A stretch of 32,772 nt of DNA from Mycobacterium sp. NS-7484 (lineage in GTDB: Bacteria; Actinomycetota; Actinomycetes; Mycobacteriales; Mycobacteriaceae): positions 1-32,772 of the forward strand of contig NZ_MBEJ01000087.1 in the NCBI RefSeq assembly GCF_001953975.1. The letters are read 5' to 3'. Below are positions 1 to 8,023 of this stretch, in pieces (the first letter of the stretch is position 1; each line of letters starts with the position of its first letter). The notes under the pieces were generated by a model. It was not told where the DNA came from. It did not search any database and saw nothing but the letters and a program-made list of their open reading frames with translations. The position numbers and the translations under genes were made by a program.

Positions 1-105
<105 letters not shown>

Positions 106-141
106 GCGCCCGCGCCACGTGAATTCTGCTGTGCCGGCCCG

Positions 142-708
142 TTACTGCTTGGGCTGGTCGGGATAGTCGACGGGCTGGGTGGTGTCGGCAGTCTCGTGGG
201 CGCCGTTGGCGCTCACCGCGGCGAACACGTCGGTGTCGGCACGGTCGTCGGCGGCCAGGCCGTGGTGGCGCTGACGTGGCATCGGCGGGGCCTTGCGGTC
301 CACCAGCCAGCGTCCCACCGTCACGCCGGCCACGCCGAGCAGGAACACCAACAGCGCGGTGAACGCCGCGAACGTGGTGACCTCGTTGAGCAGCGCATCG
401 GTGTAGAGGCTCTTGTAGAACAACCCGATGAACCACGCCACCGCACCGCTGACGATCCCGGCGAACAGCCCGGCGATCAGCCAGGTCATCGCCATGTCGG
501 CCCGACGATCCGGATCCGGGTTGCGGCGCGCGTCGTTCTGGCCGTCGATCAGGCCCCAGATCAGCACACCGATCCCGAACACCGTGACCAGTGCCAGGCT
601 GAACCACGTGGCGTTGGCCGGCGAGGCGTTGATCAGTGCTCCTTGCAGTAAGCGCACGATGACCATCGCTGTTGCGAACACCACTCCGCGCAGTAACCAC
701 TTGCTCAT
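142..708 (-). CDS. four-TM membrane protein (Rv2536-like, B-4DMT family)
   Basis: This 188-residue protein has four hydrophobic segments at roughly residues 7-27, 34-53, 72-96 and 110-133, with short loops and a polar C-terminal tail of about 50 residues rich in Ala, Asp and Thr. No catalytic motif is visible. Position and topology match M. tuberculosis Rv2536, whose family is sometimes labelled a B-4DMT transporter; no transport activity can be claimed from the sequence. It is convergent with aroB (36 bp between stops) and divergent from pepQ (33 bp between starts), so it probably has its own promoter overlapping that of pepQ. The ATG at 706-708 is the only good start before the first TM segment. 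Confidence 0.75.
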   Translation of the reverse strand: MSKWLLRGVVFATAMVIVRLLQGALINASPANATWFSLALVTVFGIGVLIWGLIDGQNDARRNPDPDRRADMAMTWLIAGLFAGIVSGAVAWFIGLFYKSLYTDALLNEVTTFAAFTALLVFLLGVAGVTVGRWLVDRKAPPMPRQRHHGLAADDRADTDVFAAVSANGAHETADTTQPVDYPDQPKQ

Positions 709-727
709 GGGGGCACAGCGTAGCGAG

Positions 728-733
728 TAGCGT
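728..733 (+). promoter_or_regulatory. possible -10 element for pepQ-efp-nusB
   Basis: TAGCGT (TANNNT type) lies 8 nt before the pepQ GTG at 742. This would place the transcript start on or next to the GTG, giving a leaderless or near-leaderless mRNA. No clear -35 is visible. This is inference from spacing alone. Confidence 0.3.
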
Positions 734-741
734 CACAGACC

Positions 742-1827
742 GTGACTATTTCCCAGCGCAGGGATCGACTGCGGCGTCGGCTGGCGGACTCGGGCCTGGA
801 CGCGATGTTGGTGACTGACCTGGTCAACGTGCGTTATCTGTCCGGTTTCACCGGCTCCAACGCGGCGCTGCTGGTGCTCGCTGCCGATGCCACGCCGGTG
901 TTGGCCACCGATGGGCGCTACCGCACCCAGGCCGCGCAGCAGGCGCCCGATGCCGAGGTGGTCATCGAGCGGGCCTGCGGAGTACACCTCGCCGGACGCG
1001 CCGCGCGCGGAGGCGCTGTCCGGCTGGGGTTCGAGAGCCATGTGGTCACGGTGGATGCCTTCACGGCGCTGACGAAGGCCGCCGGCGATTCGGTCGAGTG
1101 GGTGCGCGCCGCGGGCACCGTGGAGGCGCTGCGGGAGGTCAAGGACGCCGGTGAGATCGCGATGCTGCGGCTGGCGTGTGAGGCCGCCGACGCCGCGCTC
1201 GCCGAGCTGCTGGAGCGCGGCGGGCTGCGCCCCGGACGCACCGAGCGTCAGGTGCGCAACGAGTTGGAAGCGCTGATGCTCGACCACGGCGCCGACGGGC
1301 CGTCGTTCGAGACGATCGTCGCGACCGGGGCCAACTCGGCAATCCCGCACCACCGGCCGACGGACGCGGTGCTGGCGGCCGGTGACTTCGTCAAGATCGA
1401 CTTCGGCGCGCTGGTGTCCGGCTATCACTCCGACATGACTCGCACGTTCGTCCTGGGTCCGGCCGCGCAGTGGCAACGCGACGTGTACGACCTGGTGGCC
1501 ACCGCACAACAGGCCGGGCGGGACGCCTTGGCGCCCGGCGTCTCGCTGAGCGCGGTCGATGCCGCATCACGCCAGGTCATCGCCGATGCGGGCTACGCCG
1601 AGAACTTCGGCCACGGCCTCGGGCACGGCGTCGGATTGCAGATCCACGAAGCGCCGGGGATCAATGCCACCGCCGCCGGTACACTGCTTGCTGGCTCTGC
1701 GGTCACCGTTGAGCCTGGTGTCTACTTGCCCGATCGCGGCGGTGTCCGGATCGAGGACACCCTGGTCGTCGGAGAGGCGACACCCGACCTGCTTACCCGG
1801 TTCCCCAAGGAACTGGCCATCGTGTGA
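742..1827 (+). CDS. pepQ: Xaa-Pro dipeptidase / aminopeptidase P family (M24)
   Basis: This 361-residue cytosolic metallopeptidase is predicted to cleave X-Pro bonds. It has an N-terminal creatinase-like domain (about 1-125) and a pita-bread M24 domain (about 130-360). All five dinuclear metal ligands of the family are visible: D220 (KIDFG), D231 (HSDMTR), H295 (GLGHGVGL), E324 (VEPGVY) and E338 (RIEDT). The length is typical. The GTG start at 742 leads straight into the first helix of the domain, and no better upstream start exists because the divergent membrane-protein gene begins at 708. efp follows after 24 bp and nusB after that, which matches the pepQ-efp-nusB order in M. tuberculosis and suggests one operon. 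Confidence 0.92.
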   Translation: MTISQRRDRLRRRLADSGLDAMLVTDLVNVRYLSGFTGSNAALLVLAADATPVLATDGRYRTQAAQQAPDAEVVIERACGVHLAGRAARGGAVRLGFESHVVTVDAFTALTKAAGDSVEWVRAAGTVEALREVKDAGEIAMLRLACEAADAALAELLERGGLRPGRTERQVRNELEALMLDHGADGPSFETIVATGANSAIPHHRPTDAVLAAGDFVKIDFGALVSGYHSDMTRTFVLGPAAQWQRDVYDLVATAQQAGRDALAPGVSLSAVDAASRQVIADAGYAENFGHGLGHGVGLQIHEAPGINATAAGTLLAGSAVTVEPGVYLPDRGGVRIEDTLVVGEATPDLLTRFPKELAIV

Positions 1828-1836
1828 CGAAAACTT

Positions 1837-1841
1837 AGGAG
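1837..1841 (+). promoter_or_regulatory. ribosome binding site of efp
   Basis: AGGAG lies 10 nt before the efp ATG at 1852 and fixes that start. It sits in the 24-bp pepQ-efp gap. Confidence 0.7.
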
Positions 1842-1851
1842 CTACCCCCTC

Positions 1852-2415
1852 ATGGCATCGACTGCCGACTTCAAGAACGGGCTCGTCCTGCAGATCGACG
1901 GACAGCTGTGGCAGATCGTCGAATTCCAGCACGTCAAACCCGGCAAGGGTCCGGCCTTCGTGCGGACGAAGCTCAAGAATGTGGTGTCTGGCAAGGTGGT
2001 CGACAAGACCTACAACGCCGGCGTGAAGGTGGAGACCGCCACCGTGGACCGCCGCGACGCCACCTTCCTGTACCGCGACGGCAACGACTTCGTGTTCATG
2101 GATTCCGAGGACTTCGAGCAGCACCCGCTGTCGGAGGACCTGGTCGGCCGCGCCGCGGGCTTCCTGTTGGAGAGCATGCCGGTGCAGATCGCCTTCCACG
2201 AGTCCGCTCCTCTGTACCTGGAACTGCCGGTGTCGGTCGAACTCGTCGTCAGCCACACCGAGCCGGGCCTGCAGGGTGACCGTTCCAGCGCAGGCACCAA
2301 GCCCGCCACGATGGAGACCGGTGCAGAGATCCAGGTTCCGTTGTTCATCAACACCGGCGACAAGCTCAAGGTCGACACCCGCGACGGCAGCTACCTCGGC
2401 CGCGTGAATGGCTGA
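1852..2415 (+). CDS. efp: translation elongation factor P
   Basis: This 187-residue protein is full length for EF-P, which binds between the P and E sites and promotes peptide bond formation at polyproline stretches. The three-beta-barrel layout is evident: the N-terminal KOW-like domain (about 1-65) carries the tip loop VKPGKGPAF with K32, the middle OB domain covers about 68-128, and the C-terminal OB domain ends with the signature [14 protein letters not shown]. No EpmA/B/C, EarP or YmfI gene is in the window. The PGKGP loop resembles the actinobacterial type, for which a dedicated modification is not evident here. nusB starts 2 nt after the stop codon. Confidence 0.96.
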   Translation: MASTADFKNGLVLQIDGQLWQIVEFQHVKPGKGPAFVRTKLKNVVSGKVVDKTYNAGVKVETATVDRRDATFLYRDGNDFVFMDSEDFEQHPLSEDLVGRAAGFLLESMPVQIAFHESAPLYLELPVSVELVVSHTEPGLQGDRSSAGTKPATMETGAEIQVPLFINTGDKLKVDTRDGSYLGRVNG

Positions 2416-2417
2416 CC

Positions 2418-2906
2418 ATGCCTGACCGCCGTGGCGACCGGGGCCGTCACCAGGCCCGCAAACGCGCCGTGGACCTGCTGTTCGAGGCCGAGGCGCGCGG
2501 TCTGACTCCGGAGGCGGTGGCGGACGGCCGGATCGCGCTGGCCGAGGATCAGCCTGACGTCACCCCGCTCAACCCTTACACGGTGTCGGTGGCGCGCGGG
2601 GTGACCGAACACTCCGCGCACATCGACGATCTCATCTCGGCGCATCTGCAGGGCTGGACGCTGGAGCGGCTGCCCGCCGTGGACCGGGCGATCCTGCGGG
2701 TCGCGGTGTGGGAACTGCTGCACGCCGAGGATGTCCCCGAACCCGTCGCCGTGGACGAAGCTGTCGAATTGGCCAAAGAGCTGTCCACCGATGAGTCGCC
2801 CGGATTCGTCAACGGAGTGCTGGGTCAGGTGATGTTGGTGACTCCGCAGATTCGGGCCGCCGCGGCGGCCGTCCAAGGTGCCGTACAGGATCGGCCGGAG
2901 CAGTAG
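2418..2906 (+). CDS. nusB: transcription antitermination factor NusB
   Basis: This 162-residue protein belongs to the NusB family of all-helical RNA-binding proteins, which pair with NusE (ribosomal protein S10) in rRNA antitermination. It shows the N-terminal motif [15 protein letters not shown], the central [17 protein letters not shown] segment, and the C-terminal [21 protein letters not shown] helix with VNGVL. These are the classical NusB blocks. A short arginine-rich N-terminal extension (about 10 residues) and an Ala-rich tail are common in mycobacteria. It starts 2 bp after efp, so it is almost certainly co-transcribed and translationally linked. Its stop is only 15 bp from the stop of the convergent HNH gene, and no hairpin terminator is visible in that gap. 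Confidence 0.95.
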   Translation: MPDRRGDRGRHQARKRAVDLLFEAEARGLTPEAVADGRIALAEDQPDVTPLNPYTVSVARGVTEHSAHIDDLISAHLQGWTLERLPAVDRAILRVAVWELLHAEDVPEPVAVDEAVELAKELSTDESPGFVNGVLGQVMLVTPQIRAAAAAVQGAVQDRPEQ

Positions 2907-2921
2907 GGTCTCTGGCCCGGT

Positions 2922-4478
2922 TTACCTGTCATCGGCTTCCTCCTGGGGAATGAGTAGTTCCTCAGGGTGGAAGTGGTGGTTGACGGTGTCTTGGCCGGTG
3001 TCCATGAGAGGCGGCGGATGCCAGCGGACCCGACCGGTATTTGGGTCGACGCTGGTGGTCCAACCGAGGCCGACCAGTCGATTGTCGGGACCACAGCTCA
3101 ACGCGAGGTCGGGGGCATCGGTCTGTCCGCCGTGTTGCCAGTCCGCCTTGGCGTGGTGGACTTGGCATTGGTCGGCCGGGGCGGTGCATCCGGGGCGGGT
3201 GCAGCCGCGGTCGCGGTTGTAGAGCAGGAGTCGTTGTGCTTTGGTGGCCAGTCGTTTGGTGCGGGCCATGTAGAGCGGTTCGGCGGTGTGGTGGTCGTAC
3301 ACGACGAGGTAGTGAAAACTGTGCGATGCCAAGCGGATGAGATCGCTCATCGGCATCCAGATGCCCGAACCCGTGACGGCGATACCTGCGCCGGCTTCGA
3401 GTTCGGCCAAGGTGGTGGAGACGACCACGGTGACCGGCAGGCCGCCATGTTGGCCGAGTCGTTCGGACATGAGTAGCTCGCGCAGGGCGACTTTGAGTGC
3501 ATCGTGGTTGCGTTGGGACTGGGTGCGCGTGTCCCGGGCGGCTGCCTGCTCCTGGTCCCGCTGAGCTTGCGGGTCCGCGGGGATGTCGGGTGTGGTCCGG
3601 TCGTCGCTGTCGAATTCGTTAGCGCCGGTTCCGGATTCAGTCCCGGCATCGTCGGTGGCGCGGTCCTCCGGATAAGGTGTATCGCCGGTGGCCGCCGAGC
3701 CGCTCTCACGGGTATCGACCGGGTCGGCCGCGGGGTTGTGGACCGGGTCGGGATCGGCGGGGTTGTTCAGGCCGGGCTGGCCCCACGCGTCCGTGACTGT
3801 GGTCAAATAGGCCGCCGCCTCGGGATCCAGCCACCCCTGGACGTGCACCAGCCCGTCGGCGTCCTGCTTGCCGATCCGAAGCCCACGCAGGTGCGCCGCG
3901 ATGTCGGGTCCGTCGCCGTCCTGGTTGAGCAGATACAGCAGTTTGGCGGCGGCGGCCTTGAGCGTTTCGGGGGTTTCGCGGGCTGCTGCGGCCGCCAGGT
4001 CTGTTTCGACCTGGACGAGTTCACCGGCGTTCAGGTACTTCTGCGCCTGTCCCAACGTGTCGCGAATGACGTTTACGTGTTCGGTGTTGATCGTTCCCGA
4101 CTGCAGCGCCTGCGCGCATGCAGGCAGTATCGGCTCCAACACCTCGCCGGTGAGGCCATATCGCGGCCCGAGGTCGGCAGCCGCCGCCACTCGGCGTGAC
4201 GCTTCCCTGCGGCTGATCCGCATCCGGGTGGCAAGGACATCGGTCCACGACTTCCCACCGATCTCTCGTGGACTGGTCCGCGCCATCAGCGCCGACTGAA
4301 TGCGGTGATCGACCGTCGCCTGGGCACGGGCCTGCCGCTCGCGCTCGGACTGGATCGCCAGCAACTCCGCAGTGTCGAACGTCGTGAAGTCGACGTCGAC
4401 CAGCGAAGCGGTCGCGGCGCGATGGCCGGCCAGCGCGGTCTGCACTGCGTCCCGGCTCTGCACCAACCCGACGTTCAT
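2922..4478 (-). CDS. DUF222 / HNH endonuclease domain protein (13E12 repeat family)
   Basis: This 518-residue protein has the N-terminal helical DUF222 region (about 1-240), then an acidic, Asp/Thr/Pro-rich low-complexity linker, then DUF222-like sequence. At about residues 425-475 there is an HNH module: CTRPGCTAPADQCQVHH, followed by an ACG-like PDNR segment. This is the architecture of the mycobacterial REP13E12 family; HNH folds are metal-dependent nucleases, but the function of these proteins is not settled. The ATG at 4478 is preferred because it sits 7 nt after a -10-like element inside an SOS box, which suggests a leaderless mRNA. Starts further upstream would place the operator inside the coding sequence. 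It is convergent with nusB and separated from the GntR gene by 267 bp. DNA damage induction is predicted. Confidence 0.85.
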   Translation of the reverse strand: MNVGLVQSRDAVQTALAGHRAATASLVDVDFTTFDTAELLAIQSERERQARAQATVDHRIQSALMARTSPREIGGKSWTDVLATRMRISRREASRRVAAAADLGPRYGLTGEVLEPILPACAQALQSGTINTEHVNVIRDTLGQAQKYLNAGELVQVETDLAAAAARETPETLKAAAAKLLYLLNQDGDGPDIAAHLRGLRIGKQDADGLVHVQGWLDPEAAAYLTTVTDAWGQPGLNNPADPDPVHNPAADPVDTRESGSAATGDTPYPEDRATDDAGTESGTGANEFDSDDRTTPDIPADPQAQRDQEQAAARDTRTQSQRNHDALKVALRELLMSERLGQHGGLPVTVVVSTTLAELEAGAGIAVTGSGIWMPMSDLIRLASHSFHYLVVYDHHTAEPLYMARTKRLATKAQRLLLYNRDRGCTRPGCTAPADQCQVHHAKADWQHGGQTDAPDLALSCGPDNRLVGLGWTTSVDPNTGRVRWHPPPLMDTGQDTVNHHFHPEELLIPQEEADDR

Positions 4479-4480
4479 GA

Positions 4481-4498
4481 TTCGAACACTAGTTCGAA
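4481..4498 (-). promoter_or_regulatory. SOS box (LexA operator) with embedded -10 element
   Basis: TTCGAAC-ACTA-GTTCGAA is a perfect 7-bp inverted repeat with a 4-bp spacer. It contains the mycobacterial LexA consensus TCGAAC(N4)GTTCGA at 4482-4497. On the minus strand the box contains TAGTGT (4491-4486), a TANNNT -10. With 7 nt to the ATG at 4478, transcription would start at the ATG. LexA binding would then cover the -10 directly. 13E12-family genes are known members of the mycobacterial LexA regulon. Confidence 0.85.
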
Positions 4499-4733
4499 CA
4501 ACCGACAAGAATTCGCTGTTTGGGACCGATGTGGCCACAGTGACGAAAGATTTTTGAGCGGGCCCAAACGACGTTTCGATCATCGCGATTTGTAAATTTT
4601 CATCACGGCCGAGGTGGCGCAATGCGAGCTGCGACAGCGGTTTCGCCAGGTACCGAACGTCGGCTGGCGGCGCAATCAGTTAACCTGCGCAAACGGCAGA
4701 TTCGCCGCACTGCGAGGCCTCCTGGATGCCCCT

Positions 4734-4739
4734 TACCTT
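4734..4739 (+). promoter_or_regulatory. predicted -10 element of the GntR-flavoprotein operon (leaderless)
   Basis: TACCTT (TANNNT) is followed by 6 nt and then the GTG at 4746. The transcript start would fall on the GTG itself, the usual geometry of mycobacterial leaderless mRNAs. No -35 consensus is apparent. A GTTAAC palindrome at 4679-4684, about 50 bp upstream of the -10, is a possible operator, but this is weak. Confidence 0.5.
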
Positions 4740-4745
4740 GAGTGC

Positions 4746-5504
4746 GTGTCTTCCCAGCCCGAATCCAACCCTGTACCGCTGACGAGCCGACGTGCTCGCG
4801 CGGACCAGGCCCGTCAAGTCGCCGATGTGCTGCGTCATCAGATTTATGACGGCGCGTACGCCGGCGCCCTGCCGTCGGAAGCGGACCTGGCCGCCGAATT
4901 CTTCGTCTCGCGCAACACCGTTCGCGAAGCACTAGGAGTGCTCAAGCACGAAGGTCTGATCGAGCGGGGCACCAAGGTAGGCACCCACGTGGCGGCCCGC
5001 AAGTACGACCACGGGCTCGATGCCCTGGTCGGGCTGAAGGAAACTTTCAAGGACTACGGCGACGTCCGCAACGAGGTGCGTGCCGTGCAACGGCTCGCCG
5101 CACCTCCGGCGGTGGCCCGCAAGCTCGCACTCGAACCCGGGACGCAGGTGGTGTTCATCGAGCGTCTGCGCTACCTCGCCGACCTGCCGCTGTCTCTCGA
5201 TCTGACGTACCTGGCTCCCGATATCGGGGAGCAGGTCATCGCGGATTCGCTGGAGAGCAACGACATCTTCGCGCTCATCGAGCGGGTCAGCGGATGCCGA
5301 CTGGGCGGGGCAAGCCTTGCACTGGAAGCGGTTTCGGCCGATCCGCACACCGCCGCGACGCTGGAGGTGCCCAATGGATCGGCACTGCTGATGGCCGAAC
5401 GGCTGACCAGTCTGGACGACGGCAGGCCCGTCGACTTGGAGTACATCAGGATGCGCGGTGATCGAATCACCATGCGCGGCAACCTCGTGAGGAGAGACGC
5501 ATGA
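4746..5504 (+). CDS. GntR-family (HutC/UTRA) transcriptional regulator
   Basis: This predicted 252-residue regulator has an N-terminal winged helix of GntR type (about 20-86) with the motifs GALPSEADLAAEF, VSRNTVREAL and LKHEGLIER. A C-terminal UTRA effector domain (about 105-245) follows, beginning with the FIERLRY strand. The open frame extends back to 4614, but the added residues match nothing and have no start signal, whereas GTG 4746 lies 6 nt after a -10 and opens into a short disordered tail before the HTH. The ferredoxin ATG overlaps the stop (ATGA), so the regulator is the first gene of the importer-flavoprotein operon and most likely autoregulates it in response to a small ligand related to the imported substrate. 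UTRA domains bind varied ligands, so the effector cannot be named. Confidence 0.87.
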   Translation: MSSQPESNPVPLTSRRARADQARQVADVLRHQIYDGAYAGALPSEADLAAEFFVSRNTVREALGVLKHEGLIERGTKVGTHVAARKYDHGLDALVGLKETFKDYGDVRNEVRAVQRLAAPPAVARKLALEPGTQVVFIERLRYLADLPLSLDLTYLAPDIGEQVIADSLESNDIFALIERVSGCRLGGASLALEAVSADPHTAATLEVPNGSALLMAERLTSLDDGRPVDLEYIRMRGDRITMRGNLVRRDA

Positions 5505-5728
5505 CGCTGGTCAATCAGCGGGCCGATGTTCCGGTGACGATCGACGAATCTCTGTGTATCGAAGGCTGCACGTTGTGCGTGGACGTGTGCCCGCTCGATT
5601 CGCTGGCCATCAACCCCGACAACGGCAAGGCCTACATGCACGTCGACGAGTGCTGGTACTGCGGACCGTGCGCGGCCCGCTGCCCCACCGGCGCCGTCAC
5701 CGTCAACATGCCCTATCTCATCCGGTAG
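5501..5728 (+). CDS. AprB-like 2x[4Fe-4S] ferredoxin
   Basis: This 75-residue protein has two cluster motifs: C19-x3-C23-x2-C26-x3-C30-P and C51-x2-C54-x2-C57-x3-C61-P. The spacing of the first site (Cx3C) and the segment GKAYMHVDECWYC resemble the beta subunit of adenylylsulfate reductase (AprB) more than free bacterial ferredoxins. The long C-terminal tail of true AprB is absent. It probably carries electrons to or from the flavoprotein encoded at 8765, since it lies in the same overlapping operon. The start overlaps the GntR stop by 4 nt, and a GAGGAGAG Shine-Dalgarno lies just upstream. Fe-S coordination is certain from the cysteines; the redox partner is inferred. Confidence 0.88.
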   Translation: MTLVNQRADVPVTIDESLCIEGCTLCVDVCPLDSLAINPDNGKAYMHVDECWYCGPCAARCPTGAVTVNMPYLIR

Positions 5729-5738
5729 AGGATCCGAA

Positions 5739-7169
5739 GTGAAAACAGCCCTGATCGCTCTGGCCGCCGGTCTGACGTTTGCGACCGCCGGTTGTTCCCT
5801 GGACTCGGCGACGAAGTCTGCCGACACCGTCGACGTCGTCGTCGGCTACCAGTCCAAGACCATCAACACCGTCACCGCGGGAACGTTGTTGCGGGCCCAG
5901 GGTTACCTGGAGCGTCGCCTGGCCGACATCACCACCCGGACCGGCACCAAGTACAACGTCACCTGGCAGGACTACGACACCGGCGCCCCGATCACCGCGC
6001 AGATGGTGGCCGAGAAGATCGACATCGGATCGATGGGCGATTACCCGATGCTGATCAACGGATCCAAGACCCAGGCCAACGAACGCGCGAAGACCGAAAT
6101 CGTCTCCGTCACGGGGTACAACCCCAAGGGGGCGCTCAACATGGTTGTGGTGACGCCGGATTCACCAGCCAAGTCGTTGACTGACCTCGCCGGCAAGAAG
6201 ATCTCGGCCAGCGTCGGGTCGGCCGGCCACGGCATGGTGGTGCAAGCGCTTGGCCGGGCCGGCATCGACGCCAAGACCGGCGTGGAGGTGCTCAACCAGC
6301 AGCCGCAGGTCGGCGCGTCTGCTTTGGAATCCGGTCAGGTGCAAGCCCTTTCACAGTTCGTCGCTTGGCCGGGTCTGCTGGTGCATCAGGGTAAGGCCAA
6401 GCTGCTGTATGACGGTGCCGAGCTGAACTACCCGACGTTGCACGGCGTGGTGGTGCGTCGCGCCTATGCGGCCGAGCATCCCGAGGTGCTCGACGCCTTC
6501 CTGCAGGCTCAACTCGACGCCACCGACTTCCTCAACACCAAGCCGCTGGAGGCCGCCCGCATCGTGGCCGAGGGCAGCGGCCTGCCGCAGGAGGTCGTCT
6601 ACCTGTACAACGGCCCGGGCGGCACATCGTTCGACACCACGCTCAAGCCTTCGTTGATCGACGCGCTCAAAGGCGATGTGCCGTACCTGAAGTCGATCGA
6701 CAACTTCGCCGATCTGGACGTGGCCGGTTTTGTGCAGGATGCGCCGTTGCGGGCCGCGTTCGCCGCGCGCGGGCAGGACTACGACAAGGCGGTGCGCTCG
6801 CAGACGAATCCTTCGGCGCTGAGCGGTACCGACCCGGTGTGCCAGCGGGCCGTCGACAACCCGGCGACCGCCGGCGAACTCTGGCTCGACGGGGCCGATA
6901 CCACCACGGCCGCGGCCACTCCGGCCTGCCTGCTCAAGGCGATCCGACAGGCCGAAAGCGACGGCAAGAAGGTCCGAGCCGCATACGTGACCGACGCCGA
7001 GCTGGGCACCCGGTGGTTTGCGGACAAGTCGGTCTGGGTCCGCGTCCAGGCCGACGGCACCGAGGACTACCTGCCGTTCGGCACCCAGGCCGGGGCCGAA
7101 CGCTACGTGGCGGCCCACCCGGGCAGTGTGGTGGTCGACTACCGGCAAGCCTTGGCAGGTGCGGTATGA
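5739..7169 (+). CDS. ABC transporter solute-binding lipoprotein (SsuA/NrtA/TauA class) with NosL-like C-terminal extension
   Basis: The 476-residue product starts with a lipoprotein signal, a hydrophobic stretch ending in the lipobox TAGC with C19 as the lipidated residue. Residues about 30-340 form a periplasmic-binding-protein fold of the sulfonate/nitrate type, with motifs such as GYQSKTINT, AEKIDIGSMGDYP and SLTDLAGKKIS. About 110 further residues follow, where ordinary family members (about 320-340 aa) would end. This tail has C368 and C397, then WFADKSVWV, LPFGTQAGAERYV and VVDYRQAL, which resembles the NosL copper-chaperone fold, although the NosL Cys-Gly-Met site is not conserved. The GTG at 5739 has AGAGGA upstream. 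The permease start overlaps the stop (ATGA). The ligand is not predictable from sequence; sulfonates, nitrogenous acids or thiol compounds are all possible. Confidence 0.85.
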   Translation: MKTALIALAAGLTFATAGCSLDSATKSADTVDVVVGYQSKTINTVTAGTLLRAQGYLERRLADITTRTGTKYNVTWQDYDTGAPITAQMVAEKIDIGSMGDYPMLINGSKTQANERAKTEIVSVTGYNPKGALNMVVVTPDSPAKSLTDLAGKKISASVGSAGHGMVVQALGRAGIDAKTGVEVLNQQPQVGASALESGQVQALSQFVAWPGLLVHQGKAKLLYDGAELNYPTLHGVVVRRAYAAEHPEVLDAFLQAQLDATDFLNTKPLEAARIVAEGSGLPQEVVYLYNGPGGTSFDTTLKPSLIDALKGDVPYLKSIDNFADLDVAGFVQDAPLRAAFAARGQDYDKAVRSQTNPSALSGTDPVCQRAVDNPATAGELWLDGADTTTAAATPACLLKAIRQAESDGKKVRAAYVTDAELGTRWFADKSVWVRVQADGTEDYLPFGTQAGAERYVAAHPGSVVVDYRQALAGAV

Positions 7170-8023
7170 CGACCACCGACAGCGCTCCGGCAACGGTCGC
7201 CGACCGTCCGGCATCACCGGCCGCGCCCCGGCGTCGTGCCCCGTCGGTCTGGCCTCGTCGTCTGGTGCGGCTGGCGTCGGTCGTCGGCGCCGTCGTGCTG
7301 TGGCAGGTGCTGACCGTCAACGACGTTCGGCTGGGCCTGCGCTTCGACACCCTGCCGACGGTCACCGAAATCACTGCGGCCCTGGTGCATCGGCTCGGCA
7401 CTCCCGAGTACTGGCTGGACCTGGGCCAGTCGCTGATCCGGATCCTCACCGGGTTCGGAATCGCGGCGATGGTCGGGGTGACCACCGGAATCCTGTTGGG
7501 ACGCACGGCCTGGTTCGCCGACATCTTCGGGCCGCTGACGGAGTTGGCCCGGCCGATCCCGGCGATCGCCATGGTGCCGGTGGCCATCCTGCTGTTCCCC
7601 AGCGACGAGGCCGGCATCGTGTTCATCACGTTCCTGGCCGCCTACTTCCCGATCATGGTCAGCGTGCGGCATGCGGTGCGTGCGCTGCCGACCATCTGGG
7701 AGGACTCGGTGCGCACCCTCGGCGGTGGCCGTCTCGATGTGCTGCGGCAGGTGGTGCTGCCGGGGATTCTGCCCGGTCTGTTCGGTGGCCTCTCGGTCGG
7801 TATGGGGGTGGCCTGGATCTGCGTCGTCTCGGCCGAGATGATCTCGGGTCGCCTCGGCGTGGGCTACCGCACCTGGCAGGCGTACACGGTGTTGAACTAT
7901 CCCGATGTGTTCGTCGGCATCATCACCATCGGCGTGCTCGGCTTCGTCACCGCCGCGGCGGTGGAACTGATCGGCCGCCGGGTCACCCGCTGGCTGCCGC
8001 GCGGTGAGGAGGTCACGAGATGA
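7166..8023 (+). CDS. ABC transporter permease (SsuC/TauC type)
   Basis: This 285-residue membrane protein has a disordered Pro/Ala/Arg-rich N-terminus of about 30 residues and then six predicted TM helices. It carries the BPD_transp_1 core and the EAA-type coupling loop for the ATPase: VRALPTIWEDSVRTLGGGRLDVLRQVVLPGILP, around residues 167-200. ELARPIPAIAMVPVAILLF is typical of the nitrate/sulfonate/taurine permease family. It overlaps the solute-binding protein gene by 4 nt and the ATPase gene by 4 nt, so the three form one import complex (two permease plus two ATPase subunits is normal). The frame is open further upstream, but that sequence lies within the solute-binding gene and is not coding for this product. 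Confidence 0.92.
   Translation: MTTTDSAPATVADRPASPAAPRRRAPSVWPRRLVRLASVVGAVVLWQVLTVNDVRLGLRFDTLPTVTEITAALVHRLGTPEYWLDLGQSLIRILTGFGIAAMVGVTTGILLGRTAWFADIFGPLTELARPIPAIAMVPVAILLFPSDEAGIVFITFLAAYFPIMVSVRHAVRALPTIWEDSVRTLGGGRLDVLRQVVLPGILPGLFGGLSVGMGVAWICVVSAEMISGRLGVGYRTWQAYTVLNYPDVFVGIITIGVLGFVTAAAVELIGRRVTRWLPRGEEVTR

Noticed and set aside
4479..4622. N-terminal extension of the HNH protein to 4622
   Set aside because: It would place the SOS box and -10 inside the coding sequence, and the added residues have no family match.
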